Positions 1 through 8,498 of a stretch of DNA of 34,930 bases are shown piece after piece. Each line of letters begins with the position of its first letter. Positions within the stretch are counted from its first letter, which is position 1. The position numbers and the translations under genes were made by a program. The stretch comes from Prorocentrum cordatum (taxonomy: Eukaryota; Sar; Dinophyceae; Prorocentrales; Prorocentraceae): positions 22,501 through 57,430 of the forward strand of contig CAUYUJ010015010.1 in the NCBI GenBank assembly GCA_963575745.1, written 5' to 3'. The notes beneath the pieces were generated by a model. The model did no database searches and was not told the origin of the DNA. It worked only from the letters and a program-made list of their open reading frames with translations.

Positions 1-36
1 CAACCAAAAGGGTTCCTTCTTCAGGGCCCCGACTGT
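1..36 (+). mobile_element. Family C inverted-repeat element, right end only (cut by window edge)
   Basis: The first 36 bases match the right end of the element seen complete at 5501-5677 and 29091-29268. They contain AAAAGGGTTCCTTCTTCAGG followed by GCCCCGACTGT. The reverse complement of this end, ACAGTCGGGGC, is exactly the left terminus of the complete copies. The rest of the copy lies outside the window. No coding capacity. Confidence 0.7.
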
Positions 37-305
37 AGCTTTGGAGTGAAGGTGGCCGTGCTGCGCCAGCGCGTCGCATGTTTCGTCTCTGCCCGCCCCC
101 CTCAGGAGCTTTGCCGCTCCCGCCCCGGCGCGGTCCTCGCAGCTCCGTTCGCCAGAGCGCGTCGGAAGCGGAGCCGCGCGCGAGCGCCTGCCGTTGGCGA
201 GGGGGGGAGGCACTCCAATCCCAATAGCAGGTTGTGCCACAGGTGGCTCCTAGGATGCGGGAGGGAGGGGTTGAAGTGGGCAGGGCCCTCTGGTTAGCTC
301 GACCT
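37..305. other. GC-rich stretch with no recognisable gene
   Basis: Non-repetitive GC-rich DNA. Short open frames exist on both strands, but none shows a recognisable domain. I see nothing to annotate in it. Confidence 0.5.
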
Positions 306-716
306 GGCCCTCCTCCTCCTCCTCCTCCTCCTCCTGCTCCTCCTCCTCCTCTCCTCCTCCTCCTCCTCCTCCTCCTTCCTCCTCTCCTCCTCCTCCTCCT
401 CCTCCTCCTCCTCTCCCCCTACTCCTCCTCGCTTCTCCCTCCTCCGCCTCCTCCTCCTCCTCCACTCCCTTCCTCCTCCCCTCCTCCTCTTTCTCCTCCT
501 CACTCCTCCTCCTCCTCCTCCTCCTCCATCCTTCTCCTCCCTCCTCCTCGCCCTCGTCCTCCTCGTCCTCCTCCTCCTCTTCCTCCTCGCCCTCGTCCTC
601 CTCGTCCTCCTCCTCCTCCTCCTCATCCTCCTCCTCCTCGTCCTCCTCGCCTCCTCGCCTCCACCTCCTCCTCCTCCTCCTCCTCCTCCTCCTCCTCCTC
701 CTCCTCCTCCCTCATC
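306..716. repeat. (CCT)n compound microsatellite
   Basis: About 400 bases of imperfect CCT triplets with interspersed CCC, TTCC and CGTCCT variants. This is a strict pyrimidine/purine strand asymmetry, which could form triplex (H) DNA. The long proline, leucine, serine or glutamate-rich frames here arise only from the triplet repeat. Confidence 0.95.
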
Positions 717-904
717 CTCCTGCGTCCGAGGAGGCGGGGCGCCAAAAGCGCCCGCGGTAGCCTGTGCCCGGGACGTCCACGCGGCGTACCGGAAGGCCAT
801 GGTCGACGGGAAGCTCGCCACGTCGTCCCGGGAGGCAACTCCCCGAACGCGGGCTCCCTCCTGCGGAGGGGGCTGGAGGGGGGCAGGAGGGGAGGGAGAG
901 AGGG
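717..904. other. GC-rich spacer, no gene seen
   Basis: Non-repetitive spacer between the CCT tract and the GGA tract. No recognisable coding or RNA feature. Confidence 0.4.
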
Positions 905-990
905 AGGAGGAGGAAAGAGGAGGAGGCGGAGGAGGAGGAGGAGGGGGAGGAGGAGGAGGAGGAGGAGGAGGAGGAGGAAGACGATGAGGA
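905..990. repeat. (GGA)n microsatellite, insertion site of the LINE
   Basis: Imperfect GGA triplets running up to the LINE 3' end at 991. The same kind of GGA tract resumes at 3054 on the other side of the LINE, so the element appears to have landed inside one continuous purine tract. Confidence 0.9.
974..990 (+). repeat. Target-site duplication, copy next to the LINE 3' end
   Basis: GAGGAAGACGATGAGGA is present here and again at 3037-3053, immediately flanking the LINE. The preceding and following bases differ between the two copies, so the match is exactly 17 bp. The sequence is not a pure triplet repeat, which makes chance identity unlikely. Confidence 0.85.
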
Positions 991-3036
991 TTTTTTTGTT
1001 TTGACAGGCGCCCTGAACCCGAGCCAGCTCGGGTTGAGTTGGGAAAAAACTCGGACTAGTTTACCCCCCTGGTGCAGGGTCAGTCCGAGCCTTCTGAAAG
1101 GGAGTGCTGGTCTGGAGCGTGCTCGCCCTCCTCCCGAAGCGATCTGCGGACCTGAGCCAACATGTCGGGCTCAGCAAGATCACCTGGATCAGATTCGCTC
1201 GTTTCAGCAGCAGGGTCGAACACTTCGCACGTCACTCCAGCCAGCTTGGGATGTCTACCCCTCCGCAGCGCCCTCAAGACCGAGGACGCGTACTCAGACT
1301 TCCTGGGCCCTTCAGGCTCGGGAATACACGACTTGCGAAGCTTCCTGAATTGACCGCCGCAGCTGTACCCGCAGCAGGGATGGCAAAAATACAACATACT
1401 TTGACTCGAACACTGAAGGGCCGTGATAGCGTGGCCCTTATCACGTATGGAAAGGGCCACGTCAGGGGGCTGGCCCGAGCACCCTGAAAAACCGGGTTTT
1501 TCAGACTGGCGGCGAGATCGGAGACACGTGATGCAGCGCCAGAAGGTGGCACACCACACCCACTCATGATGATACTGCTCCCCAGGGGGGGGCGGCGGCT
1601 CCACCTCGCGGGCTGGGGCGATAAAATCCACCCCGTCTAGGTTAAGTCTCGGCCAAGACGGAAGAAGACGGGCTGCCAGCAGGCCGACATTCTTGGCAAC
1701 TTTGAGTTGCCAGTCTACAGAATCAAGTTCAGCGTTAGAGCCCTTGGCGTGCATGTCCACTCCTCGCTTGGCCGCTTTGTCGGCCTCATCATTACCAAGT
1801 TTGAAATACCGCTGATCGGCCGTTAAATCTGGGGAATCCGCTACGTGAGCCTTCACCTTGTGAAGGCTGTTCAATTTAGTCTGAAGCGTATTTATCATCA
1901 GCCCTGCATAAGGCCGCTTGTAGGAGAGACGCTTGGGTCGCTCCATGAGAAGCGCTTTGCAAACATTGAGGCAATCACTGAAGCCATCTGAGGGCCCCAG
2001 GAGACACAGAGAACCGTATGCCAGGCTACTGTACTCCGCCGCTTGGGAGGTCTGGGGGAACCTGTCCCAAAGGGGGGCCCACATGACACACTGCAAATGC
2101 TTATGATTATCATAAACAGCTAAGCCCCACCCTGCCCTGCTTAATTCCTTAATTACGTGCTTCCTACATGATCCGTCGAAGAACACGTCCCCAGAGAATA
2201 GTTGCTCATCAGATTCATCGTGCTGAGGAGCTTCCCAATGGACCACAGGGGGGGCCTTCCTTGGAGGGCATCGGGAGGTGCTCGCAGGGGTGGGTGAAGA
2301 TACCTTTCGTGAACAACACGAACTTGTCATTCGAGACGGTAGCTAAGTCCACCTCGGAAGTCGCCTGCAACACTTCGGGATCACAAAGCTCCTTCCTGAG
2401 ATCGCCGGCCGCAGGACACACCCATAACCTGTGCCACATTGAATCTGAAGGGCCGCCACACAGAGAACAGCAAACCTCAGGGATTTGATATCCGAGGGAC
2501 ACGGCTTTCTCCTGGGTCCAACAGGCCCCGCAGGCATTGGCACGGATGCATCCCTTCTCGAAATAGGAGTATTTCGAGCTGCGCAAGTCTCTGATCACAG
2601 CGTCGTAACATGCGCGGCCTTGAAGACCGAGCTTCTGACCTGAAATTCGACAAAGCATCCTGGCCACTCCTTCGTGCAGCAACTGCTTGATAAGCTGAGG
2701 AGAATTGATGGTCAGGGAATACTTGACAACAAGATCGTTCTTCAGCTGCGCAAAGGACGTCATGGACCAGCCTATGCGGCTGAGCGAAAGAAACATGGCG
2801 CCCATCGGGCCGCGTACTCTGCGCCACGAGCTTGGCGGGCTAGCCCAGACATCTTCTCAGGCTGCACGAAGCTCACGAAATCCTAAAGCGAACGGAGTCT
2901 GCTGCACCTGGGCGCCCCAACTCTCTCTGGAGTACCGAGCGATAGGTGCGATGGAAGCGTGATATATCGGGTCGTTCTCGAGAATACACAGAGCCGTTAG
3001 GGACCTCGACCCCGCCGATGGTTTGACAGCCTTGCC
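991..3036 (-). mobile_element. 5'-truncated non-LTR retrotransposon (LINE) insertion
   Basis: A 2046-bp insertion bounded by a 17-bp direct repeat (974-990 and 3037-3053). Read on the minus strand it ends in an A-rich tail, CAAAACAAAAAAA (plus-strand 991-1003), as expected for target-primed reverse transcription. Only the 3' part of the ORF is present: a post-RT segment, a CCHC-type zinc-binding stretch, RNase H and a cysteine-rich tail. The reverse transcriptase and endonuclease domains are absent. Because the target-site duplication directly abuts the truncated coding sequence, the truncation happened at insertion and not by later deletion. The target is a GGA microsatellite. Confidence 0.88.
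1080..3036 (-). pseudogene. LINE ORF2 C-terminal remnant (zinc-binding segment, RNase H, Cys-rich tail), disrupted
   Basis: The coding remnant starts at the truncation point (3036) and reads GKAVKPSAGSRSLTALCILE. It continues in one frame to an in-frame TGA at 2857-2859 and then on to about 2250. A zinc-binding stretch with spacing CGAC...CCSLCG...H...C resembles the region that follows RT in many LINEs. A frameshift at or near the seven-G run (plus 2248-2254) moves the reading frame into a 416-residue open frame ending at 1080. That frame holds the RNase H signatures: DGSC with WGLAVYD (first Asp), AAEYSSL (Glu), SDGFSDCLNV (probable third Asp) and GNDEADKAAKRG (last Asp). The tail contains HHEWVWC, CITC and YFCHPCCGY...LRKLRKSC, a likely zinc-binding C-terminal domain. 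A nonsense codon, a frameshift and missing RT make it non-functional. If the G-run is a sequencing error, one lesion and the 5' truncation still remain. Confidence 0.85.
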
Positions 3037-3053
3037 GAGGAAGACGATGAGGA
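3037..3053 (+). repeat. Target-site duplication, copy next to the LINE 5' truncation
   Basis: Second copy of GAGGAAGACGATGAGGA, directly joined to the first LINE-derived codons on the minus strand. It marks the insertion boundary. Confidence 0.85.
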
Positions 3054-3145
3054 AGAGGCGGGGAGAAGGAGGAGGAGGAGGAGGAGGAGGAGGAGGAGAA
3101 GGAGGAGGAGAAGGCGGAGGAAGGAGGAGAAAGCGGAGGAGGGGA
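3054..3145. repeat. (GGA)n microsatellite
   Basis: Imperfect GGA triplets continuing the tract seen at 905-990 before the LINE insertion. Confidence 0.9.
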
Positions 3146-3244
3146 ACATGTTCGGGAGGTTCTGTGCGGCCTTCCGCCGCTTGCAGCTGTTTTCCCAAGA
3201 ACTCTTGAGTAGGCGGGTTATTGATTGAGATCAGTGTGCCGCCC

Positions 3245-3475
3245 CCGCCGCCTCCCCCTCCTCATCCTCCTCCTGCTCCTCCTCCTCCTCCTCCTCCTCC
3301 TCCTCCTCCTCCTCCTCCTCCTCCTCCTCCTCTTCTGCACTCCCCCTCCCCTCCCTTCCCCTATGCCCTCCCCTCCCCCTCCCCTCCCCTCCCCACCCCT
3401 CCCTCCCCTCTCCTCCCCTTCCCTCCCCCCCTCTCCCCTCCCATCTGCCCTCCCCCTCCCCTCCCCTCCGAATCA
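3245..3475. repeat. (CCT)n grading into CCCTCC-type pyrimidine tract
   Basis: Pure CCT triplets (about 3270-3330) grade into CTCCCCTCCCC pentamer or hexamer-like repeats up to 3475. The opposite strand is G-rich. Confidence 0.93.
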
Positions 3476-3880
3476 CTTATACACATTCCAATCAGATCCA
3501 CTCATACTCAGAATTGCTCGCATGCAGACCTGCTCACGCTCAGGCTCGCTCGTGCTCGGCCCACTCTTACTCGGACCAGATTCGCTCACACTCATCCGTC
3601 CGCCACTCATACCCAGAACCACTCGCACTCATTCTCCCTCACACATGGATTCACTCATCCGCACCCAGAATCACACATACACACTCAGACTCAGTCATAG
3701 CCAGACTCACTCGCACGAGACTCACTCGGACTCAGGCTCACTAGCACTCAGACTCAATCATACCCAGTCCCGCGTACACATGACCAATGAGACTCCAACT
3801 TCCTTTTACTCATAATCACCCATACACAAACTTACCAACACCCAAACTCACTCGGACCCACTCTCACCCAGATCCATTAA
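3476..3880. repeat. Degenerate ACTC-based short tandem repeat
   Basis: About 400 bases in which ACTCAG, ACTCGC, ACTCAT and ACACTC hexamer-like words recur with a loose 6/12-bp spacing. The repeat is heavily diverged. Serine, histidine and threonine-rich frames here come from the repeat and are not proteins. Confidence 0.8.
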
Positions 3881-4160
3881 TCCACCGACCCTCTCGGCGT
3901 GTGCGAGGGGGAGTTCTGAGGTGGTCGTCCATGGGTGGTCCTGGGGGAAAATGTTCGAAGCCCTCCTCCGCAGCCCGAGGTGGATCGACCCTGGTCGTCG
4001 AGTCGAAGGGGAACCCCTTCCCTGTGACCCCTTCCCCTTCGGAAGGGGGCGGGGGGGCTCGGGGGGGTCCTGGGGGGGAGGGGGCCTCGGGGGGTATGGG
4101 GGGGCCCTGGGGTGGGGCGCACCTTCCCCCCCCACCACCCTCCCTGGAGTGAATTCAAGA
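3881..4160. other. G-rich tract with quadruplex potential
   Basis: Positions 4045-4084 hold five runs of five to seven Gs separated by one to four bases, a strong G-quadruplex pattern. Just upstream, CCCCTTCC facing GGAAGGGG (4029-4049) can form a hairpin. No gene is seen. Confidence 0.6.
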
Positions 4161-4640
4161 ATCTTGGGGGCCAATTCGGCTACCTCTGGGCCACCCAGGC
4201 CCGCTATAGAGCTCTTGGGAGACTCGCGGGCCGTCTGGGAGGTCGGGGGCCTGCCCGACCCAAGAGGTCAAAATCGGTTGAACATCGTAGGCGTCTGGGT
4301 GATCTTAAAATTCTCGCCGAATCGGTCGCAAGATCGTCCGAGACAGCCCAGGACCCCCCGAAGATCAGCCCAAGATAACACAAGCGGGCCCCAAGAAGGG
4401 GCCTAAGAGGCCTCCGAGGCGGCCGAAGAGAGGCCCAAAAAGCACGCCACCGTCGCACCGTTGGAAGCCAAACCCTCCAACATAATCTCAATACCCCCGA
4501 GGGCCACAAGAGGCCACAACACGCCCCAAAATGGTCCCAGTATGGCCAGAAAGGCCCCCAGAGAAGACCCCCCGTGATCGTCCAGAATGCCCCCAGAGTT
4601 GCGGGATGGGCCGAGGGCCATGAGATTCTAGAGTCTCGCA
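4161..4640. other. Non-coding stretch with loose AGGCCCC-type repeats
   Basis: Words such as AGAGGCC, CCCCAAAA and GGCCCCCA recur at loose 10-12 bp spacing. A minus-strand open frame across it is tryptophan- and arginine-rich with no recognisable domain. I do not call a gene. Similar words recur at 31900-32005. Confidence 0.4.
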
Positions 4641-4940
4641 CAAAGCCGCGACTGCCCCCTGCCACCGCCCCTCGCGTGCCTCTCGCGCCCCAGCTGTTCA
4701 CTTCTCCACTCCGGCGGAACCAACCGCAAGGCCTCTGTCATACTCAAACTCACTCGACCCAGCGCACTCACACTCGGCCTTGCACGTCGGTCCGACGTGC
4801 GCTCATACCCCCGCCACTGCCCCTTGCCACCGCCCCTCGTATGCCTCCTGCGCCCCAGCTGTTCACTTCTCAACATCGGCGGGACCAACCGCAAAGCCTT
4901 TGTAATACTCAGACCCACTCGATCAAGTGCACTCACTTTT
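4641..4940. repeat. Tandem duplication of about 155 bp (two copies, third partial downstream)
   Basis: CGCCCCAGCTGTTCACTTCT followed by CGGCGG-ACCAACCGCAA and an ACTCACTCGA segment occurs at about 4686 and again at about 4851. A third partial match (CACACTCAGCCTTACACGTCG onward) lies at 5089-5128. The copies carry point differences only. Confidence 0.8.
4782..4800. other. Perfect 8-bp hairpin within the duplication
   Basis: GCACGTCG, loop GTC, CGACGTGC. The homologous position in the partial repeat at 5102-5120 is also a perfect hairpin with a compensating change (see next entry). Confidence 0.7.
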
Positions 4941-5101
4941 TTGCGTCGGCGGCTGGGCAGACGGTGACTGCTCCGGCGGATTGGCAACAGGGGACACGCT
5001 GAATGCAAATTAAAGCCGCCATGCACGGAGGTAGAGAAGGAGCCTGGCGCGACAGAAAGAGAGGACGCCAGGCCCGCTCAGGCAAGCCCACACTCAGCCT
5101 T

Positions 5102-5120
5102 ACACGTCGATCCGACGTGT
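5102..5120. other. Homologous hairpin with compensatory substitution
   Basis: ACACGTCG, loop ATC, CGACGTGT. Relative to 4782-4800 the outer G-C pair became A-T on both arms, so pairing is retained. Confidence 0.65.
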
Positions 5121-5178
5121 GCTCATACCGCGGTGCAGTGGGCCTACCAGGGGGGGGGGGGCAAGGGAGTAGTATTAG

Positions 5179-5349
5179 GTCGGGCATGTCCCCCTACAGG
5201 CGGATTTCGGACGAAACATAAATACGAATCAAACAATACCCCAAACATGCTCAAAACTTGTGCATAAGTTATATATATATATATATATATACTACTGACT
5301 ATATTCGGACTATTTGTGAGCATTCCTCCTGTAGAGGGACAGGCCCGAC
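5179..5349. mobile_element. Family B inverted-repeat element, copy 1
   Basis: A 171-bp element. The left terminus GTCGGGCATGTCCCCCTACA(GG) pairs with the right terminus, whose reverse complement is GTCGGGCCTGTCCCTCTACA(GG), 20 of 22 bases matching. The interior is AT-rich and includes an (AT)n run at about 5270-5291. There is no ORF. No clear target-site duplication can be read. Homologous copies are at 6476-6660 and 8912-9066. Confidence 0.82.
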
Positions 5350-5363
5350 TCAAGAGCAATATA

Positions 5364-5460
5364 CCGAGGGCCCGCTCGCGCCCAGAGTCTTACTCGGGCC
5401 TCCCAAAAGGGGCGTGGCCGCCCGGGGGGTTGTACACCACGGGCCCGCTCGCGCCCAGGG
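5364..5460. repeat. Short direct repeats of GGGCCCGCTCGCGCCC
   Basis: The word GGGCCCGCTCGCGCCC occurs at about 5367 and 5441 and again at about 6340 (GGGCCCGCTCGCGCCCC). It precedes a loosely repeated segment each time. Its function is unknown. Confidence 0.55.
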
Positions 5461-5500
5461 TGCCAGGAAGCATCTCAAGGAGAATGGCCGTCTTTGGACC

Positions 5501-5677
5501 ACAGTCGGGGCGGTGACCAAAGGAACCCTAAAAGGAACGAGGTCCCCTTTTTCCCAGAAGTTAGACGTCGATTCCCCACGGAAGACCCAAGGAAAGCCTG
5601 AGGCAAACTGTTCAACATACAAGGAACACCGAGTCCCTCCCCAACGAAAAGGGCTCCTTCCTCAGCGCCCCGACTCT
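5501..5677. mobile_element. Family C inverted-repeat element, copy 1
   Basis: A 177-bp element starting ACAGTCGGGGCGGTGACCAA. Its right end, reverse-complemented, reads AGAGTCGGGGCGCTGAGGAA, giving imperfect terminal inverted repeats of about 25 bp. It aligns along its full length with 29091-29268; shared words include AAGGAACC, AACGAGG, CGATTCCCCA, CCTGAGGCAA and CCCTCCCCAACGAAAAGGG. No ORF and no clear target-site duplication. Confidence 0.82.
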
Positions 5678-5689
5678 AGCGCGTCCCGC

Positions 5690-6440
5690 TGCTCGCAAGG
5701 TAACTGCTCGTAAGTGGCCCAGGTCCGCCGCGTGGAAAATCCACGATCCATTCCATCGAGGAGGACATGTTGCTTGTCGGACGTTTCTGCGGGTAGGCAC
5801 TTTGCGAGTAGTGGAACGCGCTTGGTAAGACTTGGACCCTCGAACTCCCTCGTGTTCAGAGCCCCAGGATCGTCGCCATGGAGCAAGCATGACAGGTGGG
5901 CCTCTCAAGCGGAAGCCGCCGGGAGCACCTCACGGGACCCCTTCGCGCCCAGACCGCTGGGGCCCCTCAAGCACAACGGCTCGGACCCAGCGGACTCCTG
6001 CCTTTTCAGAGCCCAGCGATCAGCGCGACATGGCGGTCATGACAGGTGCGCCTCCGCAGAGGGAGCCGCCAGGAGGGACATCGCGGGCATCCATTCGCGC
6101 CCAGATGGTCGGGAGCTTTCCTCCCTTCGTCGCGAGACTTCTCGGATTCGGCTGCCGTCTTCTAGCCCTTCGGACTGCGGTTCGTACCCAAGCGTTGCCG
6201 AGGCCTCTCGTGTAAAATGACCGTGGTGGCGCTTCGGACTCCGCTTCTGCTGAAGGGCCCCGTGACTGCCGCGACGCAGCGGGAAGGGCCCGCTGGCCTC
6301 CCGAGGTGAAGCCGCAGGGGGGGGGGTATGGCCACGGGCCCGCTCGCGCCCCGAAGGCTTCGGAGAGCCCCCGAGGCAGCGAGGCAGCTTTGGCCTCTCG
6401 GACTCGCTGCTGTTCAGAACCCCATGACCGTCACCTGAGC
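5690..6440. repeat. Degenerate long direct repeats (about 160-170 bp), no gene
   Basis: TTCAGAGCCC(C)A...ATGACAGGTG...GCCTC...GGAAGCCGCC...CGCGCCCAGA occurs at about 5857-5954 and again at about 6006-6103. More diverged pieces (TTCAGAACCCC...ATGACCG) follow near 6413. The open frames across it share the repeat and show no domain. Confidence 0.55.
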
Positions 6441-6475
6441 GACGAGCGGGGTGACACATAGCGACCTTGCGTGAA

Positions 6476-6660
6476 GTCGGGCCTATCCCCCTACAGGGAG
6501 ATTCTCGACGGGGGAAAAAATACACCGAAAATACCCCCAAAAGGTCAAAGAATACTCAAAAAAATAGTCCCCAGACTATTTTGGGACTATGTTTTGATTA
6601 TGTGTGGGGTATGTTTTACTTTTCGTCGAAAATCCCCCTTGTAGGGGGGACACGCCCGAC
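6476..6660. mobile_element. Family B inverted-repeat element, copy 2 (longest inverted repeats)
   Basis: A 185-bp element. Left end GTCGGGCCTATCCCCCTACA; right end reverse-complemented GTCGGGCGTGTCCCCCCTAC. The pairing continues inward (GGGAGATTCTCGAC on the left, GGGGGATTTTCGAC on the right), so the arms extend to about 40 bp. The interior carries AATAGTCCCCAGACTATTTT and GGGACTATGTTTT, words that recur in copy 3. No ORF. Confidence 0.85.
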
Positions 6661-6830
6661 TTCAACCCTGCGCGGGTGCCTCCCGCGGGCCGCCCGCGGG
6701 GCGCGCGGCACTCGAAGCGCGAGGGGGCGCGCTCACGCGCGGCCTCACGCGGGCAGCTCTCACGCGCCACTGTCGGCGCAGACGACCCCGTTTTTTGTTG
6801 CGTCACTCACCTGGGGAGCCCCTGTTCTTG
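6661..6830. other. CGCGGGC-rich spacer, no gene seen
   Basis: Extremely CpG-rich DNA with recurring CGCGGGC and CTCACGCG words. No coding signal. Confidence 0.4.
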
Positions 6831-6840
6831 GCCTGCTTAT

Positions 6841-6980
6841 TACCAGCCTGGAACATATCCCTATCCCTATGCTGGGCATCTCCTCATCACGATGCCAGTC
6901 TTAGGGATAGGGATATGTCAATATTAGGGATAGGGATAGGGATGTCAATCTTAGGGATAGGGATATGTTCGAGGCTGGTA
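6841..6980. repeat. 140-bp foldback with TTAGGGATAGGG repeats
   Basis: The outer arms 6841-6869 and 6952-6980 are complementary over 29 bp with one mismatch (TACCAGCCTGGAACATATCC... on the left). Inside lies a small hairpin (CTGGGCATC...GATGCCAG, about 6872-6898). Three direct repeats of TTAGGGATAGGGATATG-type words follow at about 6900, 6924 and 6951. The third repeat forms part of the right arm. Confidence 0.82.
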
Positions 6981-7021
6981 AGCTTAGGGTCCCCCCTGCC
7001 CCCTCAGCCATCACCACCACC

Positions 7022-7130
7022 ACCATCCTCTTCGCCACGCTCCTCCCGCCCTGGCGTGCCAAAGCTGTCCTCTTCGCCACGCTCCTCCCGCCCTCCGCCC
7101 TGGCGTGCCAAAGCTGTCCTCCTCGCCCGG
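7022..7130. repeat. Tandem repeat of about 43-50 bp (two copies plus partial)
   Basis: CTCTTCGCCACGCTCCTCCC followed by GCCCTGGCGTGCCAAAGCTGTC is repeated at about 7028 and 7071. The second copy has a short GCCCTCC insertion. Confidence 0.75.
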
Positions 7131-7647
7131 CCTGCCACTCTGTGCCTCCCTCCTCCTCGTCCCCCCCACGTTCCTCCTCCCTCCCCTTCTCCACTTCCCT
7201 CCCCCTCCTCCCTGGGAGGAGGGAAGGGGAGGAGGACCAAACCTTCTGTTCAACAGGCTGGGGCTCTTTTCTGAGCCTCCAGCACCCTCAGGAGACCTCC
7301 AGACCTCTGGAAGCCTCCCCCCGAAGACCTCCACGTGGGGAGACTCCCAGCGTCGCAGAGAACAGGCCGCGACGGCCAGCCTTACGGAACCAAGTTCGGC
7401 CCTCCTCGTGCTCAGGGGCCCAAAGAGGACCGCCCCCGCGCGAAGCCTGACTCGGGAATCGAGCGCTCACACAAGGTCCACTCCCTCCCTCCTCCCTCCC
7501 CCCCTGCCCGGCCTGACTGTGTCCCCCTTCCCGGGAGGGGGGAGGGGCGAGGACCGCGGTGGCTCTGCAGAAGTGCCCTCCCAGTAGCTCTGCCGAAGAT
7601 GGGGCCAGAACGTCCGGAGCCCCACGGACTAAAAGCAGAAGACGGGA
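7131..7647. other. No recognisable gene
   Basis: GC-rich DNA with pyrimidine-rich patches. GGGAGGAGGGAAGGGGAGGAGG near 7211-7232 faces a CCTCCC-rich stretch and could pair with it. No coding feature is supported. Confidence 0.4.
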
Positions 7648-7755
7648 CATCGGGGGAGGAGGAGGAGGAGGAGGAGGAGGAGGAGGAGGAGGAGGAGGAG
7701 GAGAAGGAGGAGGAAGGGGGAGGAGGAGGAGAGGGGAGGAGGAGGAGGAGCAGTG
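7648..7755. repeat. (GGA)n microsatellite
   Basis: Near-pure GGA triplets with a few GAA and GGGG interruptions. Confidence 0.93.
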
Positions 7756-7941
7756 AGGATTATGCGGTAGGATGGCAAGTGTTGTAGGGCATGGCGGAGG
7801 AGCGGGGCAGTAGGTGCGTGATGAGCATCATGAGTACGTGAAAGGGGGCTGGTATCGGGTGCTGGGTTTAGGGGGGGTGGGGATGCTATTCGGTCTGGCG
7901 GATGAATTGTCTGAGTCATTATAGGATACGGGCTTACTTAC

Positions 7942-8066
7942 GTCTTCTGTTGATCACCCCCTGCGGAGGAGGAGGGTTTTGCTTATGCTGCTCCTGCGTG
8001 TACTTGCGCACCAGCTTGGCGCCTTCCGCGTCGTCGTGGTGATCCGTCCGGCCCTTCCCCGCTCAG
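7942..8066 (-). CDS. Possible single exon (weak candidate)
   Basis: On the minus strand this segment reads, in one frame, DHHDDAEGAKLVRKYTQEQ followed by HKQNPPPPQGVINRRR. It stops being open directly after a perfect donor-like AC|GTAAGTAAG (plus 7933-7942). The hydrophilic peptide with mixed composition is unlike the Arg/Pro-rich noise of other frames. The upstream boundary is uncertain, because an in-frame TGA lies close by and would have to be removed by splicing. There is no family assignment. This could equally be chance. Confidence 0.2.
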
Positions 8067-8498
8067 CTGGCGGGCGAGGCACCGCTGGCGTGTCCTCACT
8101 CTTCGGCGTCGCGGCCGTCACCGGGCCGCCCCCCCGCCCGCCTGGTGACGTGACGCTCGGAGCTGGCGGGTCTGGGGCTACTCCAGACCATTCCCAAACC
8201 CCGCGGGCGCAAAACGCTGCGTCACCAGGCCCGCCATCCTCCGGTGGGGGGTTCCAGAGACACGCCTGGCGCCCCTGGAGGGCTGCTCGAAGTTGCCAGG
8301 GCCTCAGGACATCCTCGGCGGGTCGTCCCCAGTGGCCTCCGACGAAGGTAGACCCCGAGACCCGAGGAGGCGAGCGCCCAGGAGGGAGAGACGATCGGTG
8401 AGGCACCGAGCCCGTCGCGCGCCAGGCTGCAGGGACGAACCAGGTTGAATGTGGATCGGGGCTGCGCAATGGCAGGATGGGATGCACAAAGACGTACT
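8067..8498. other. GC-rich DNA, no gene recognised
   Basis: Both strands contain open frames over 130 codons (for example minus 7954-8487), but composition is Pro, Arg and Gly-rich and no domain is visible. I do not call them. Confidence 0.4.

Noticed and set aside
234-1004. Long Pro/Leu/Ser/Arg-rich open frames on both strands
   Set aside because: They are translations of CCT/GGA triplets that lack stop codons in most frames. No independent coding signal.
6900-6980. Telomere or chromosome end (TTAGGG words)
   Set aside because: Only three degenerate copies, part of an internal foldback, with ordinary sequence on both sides.
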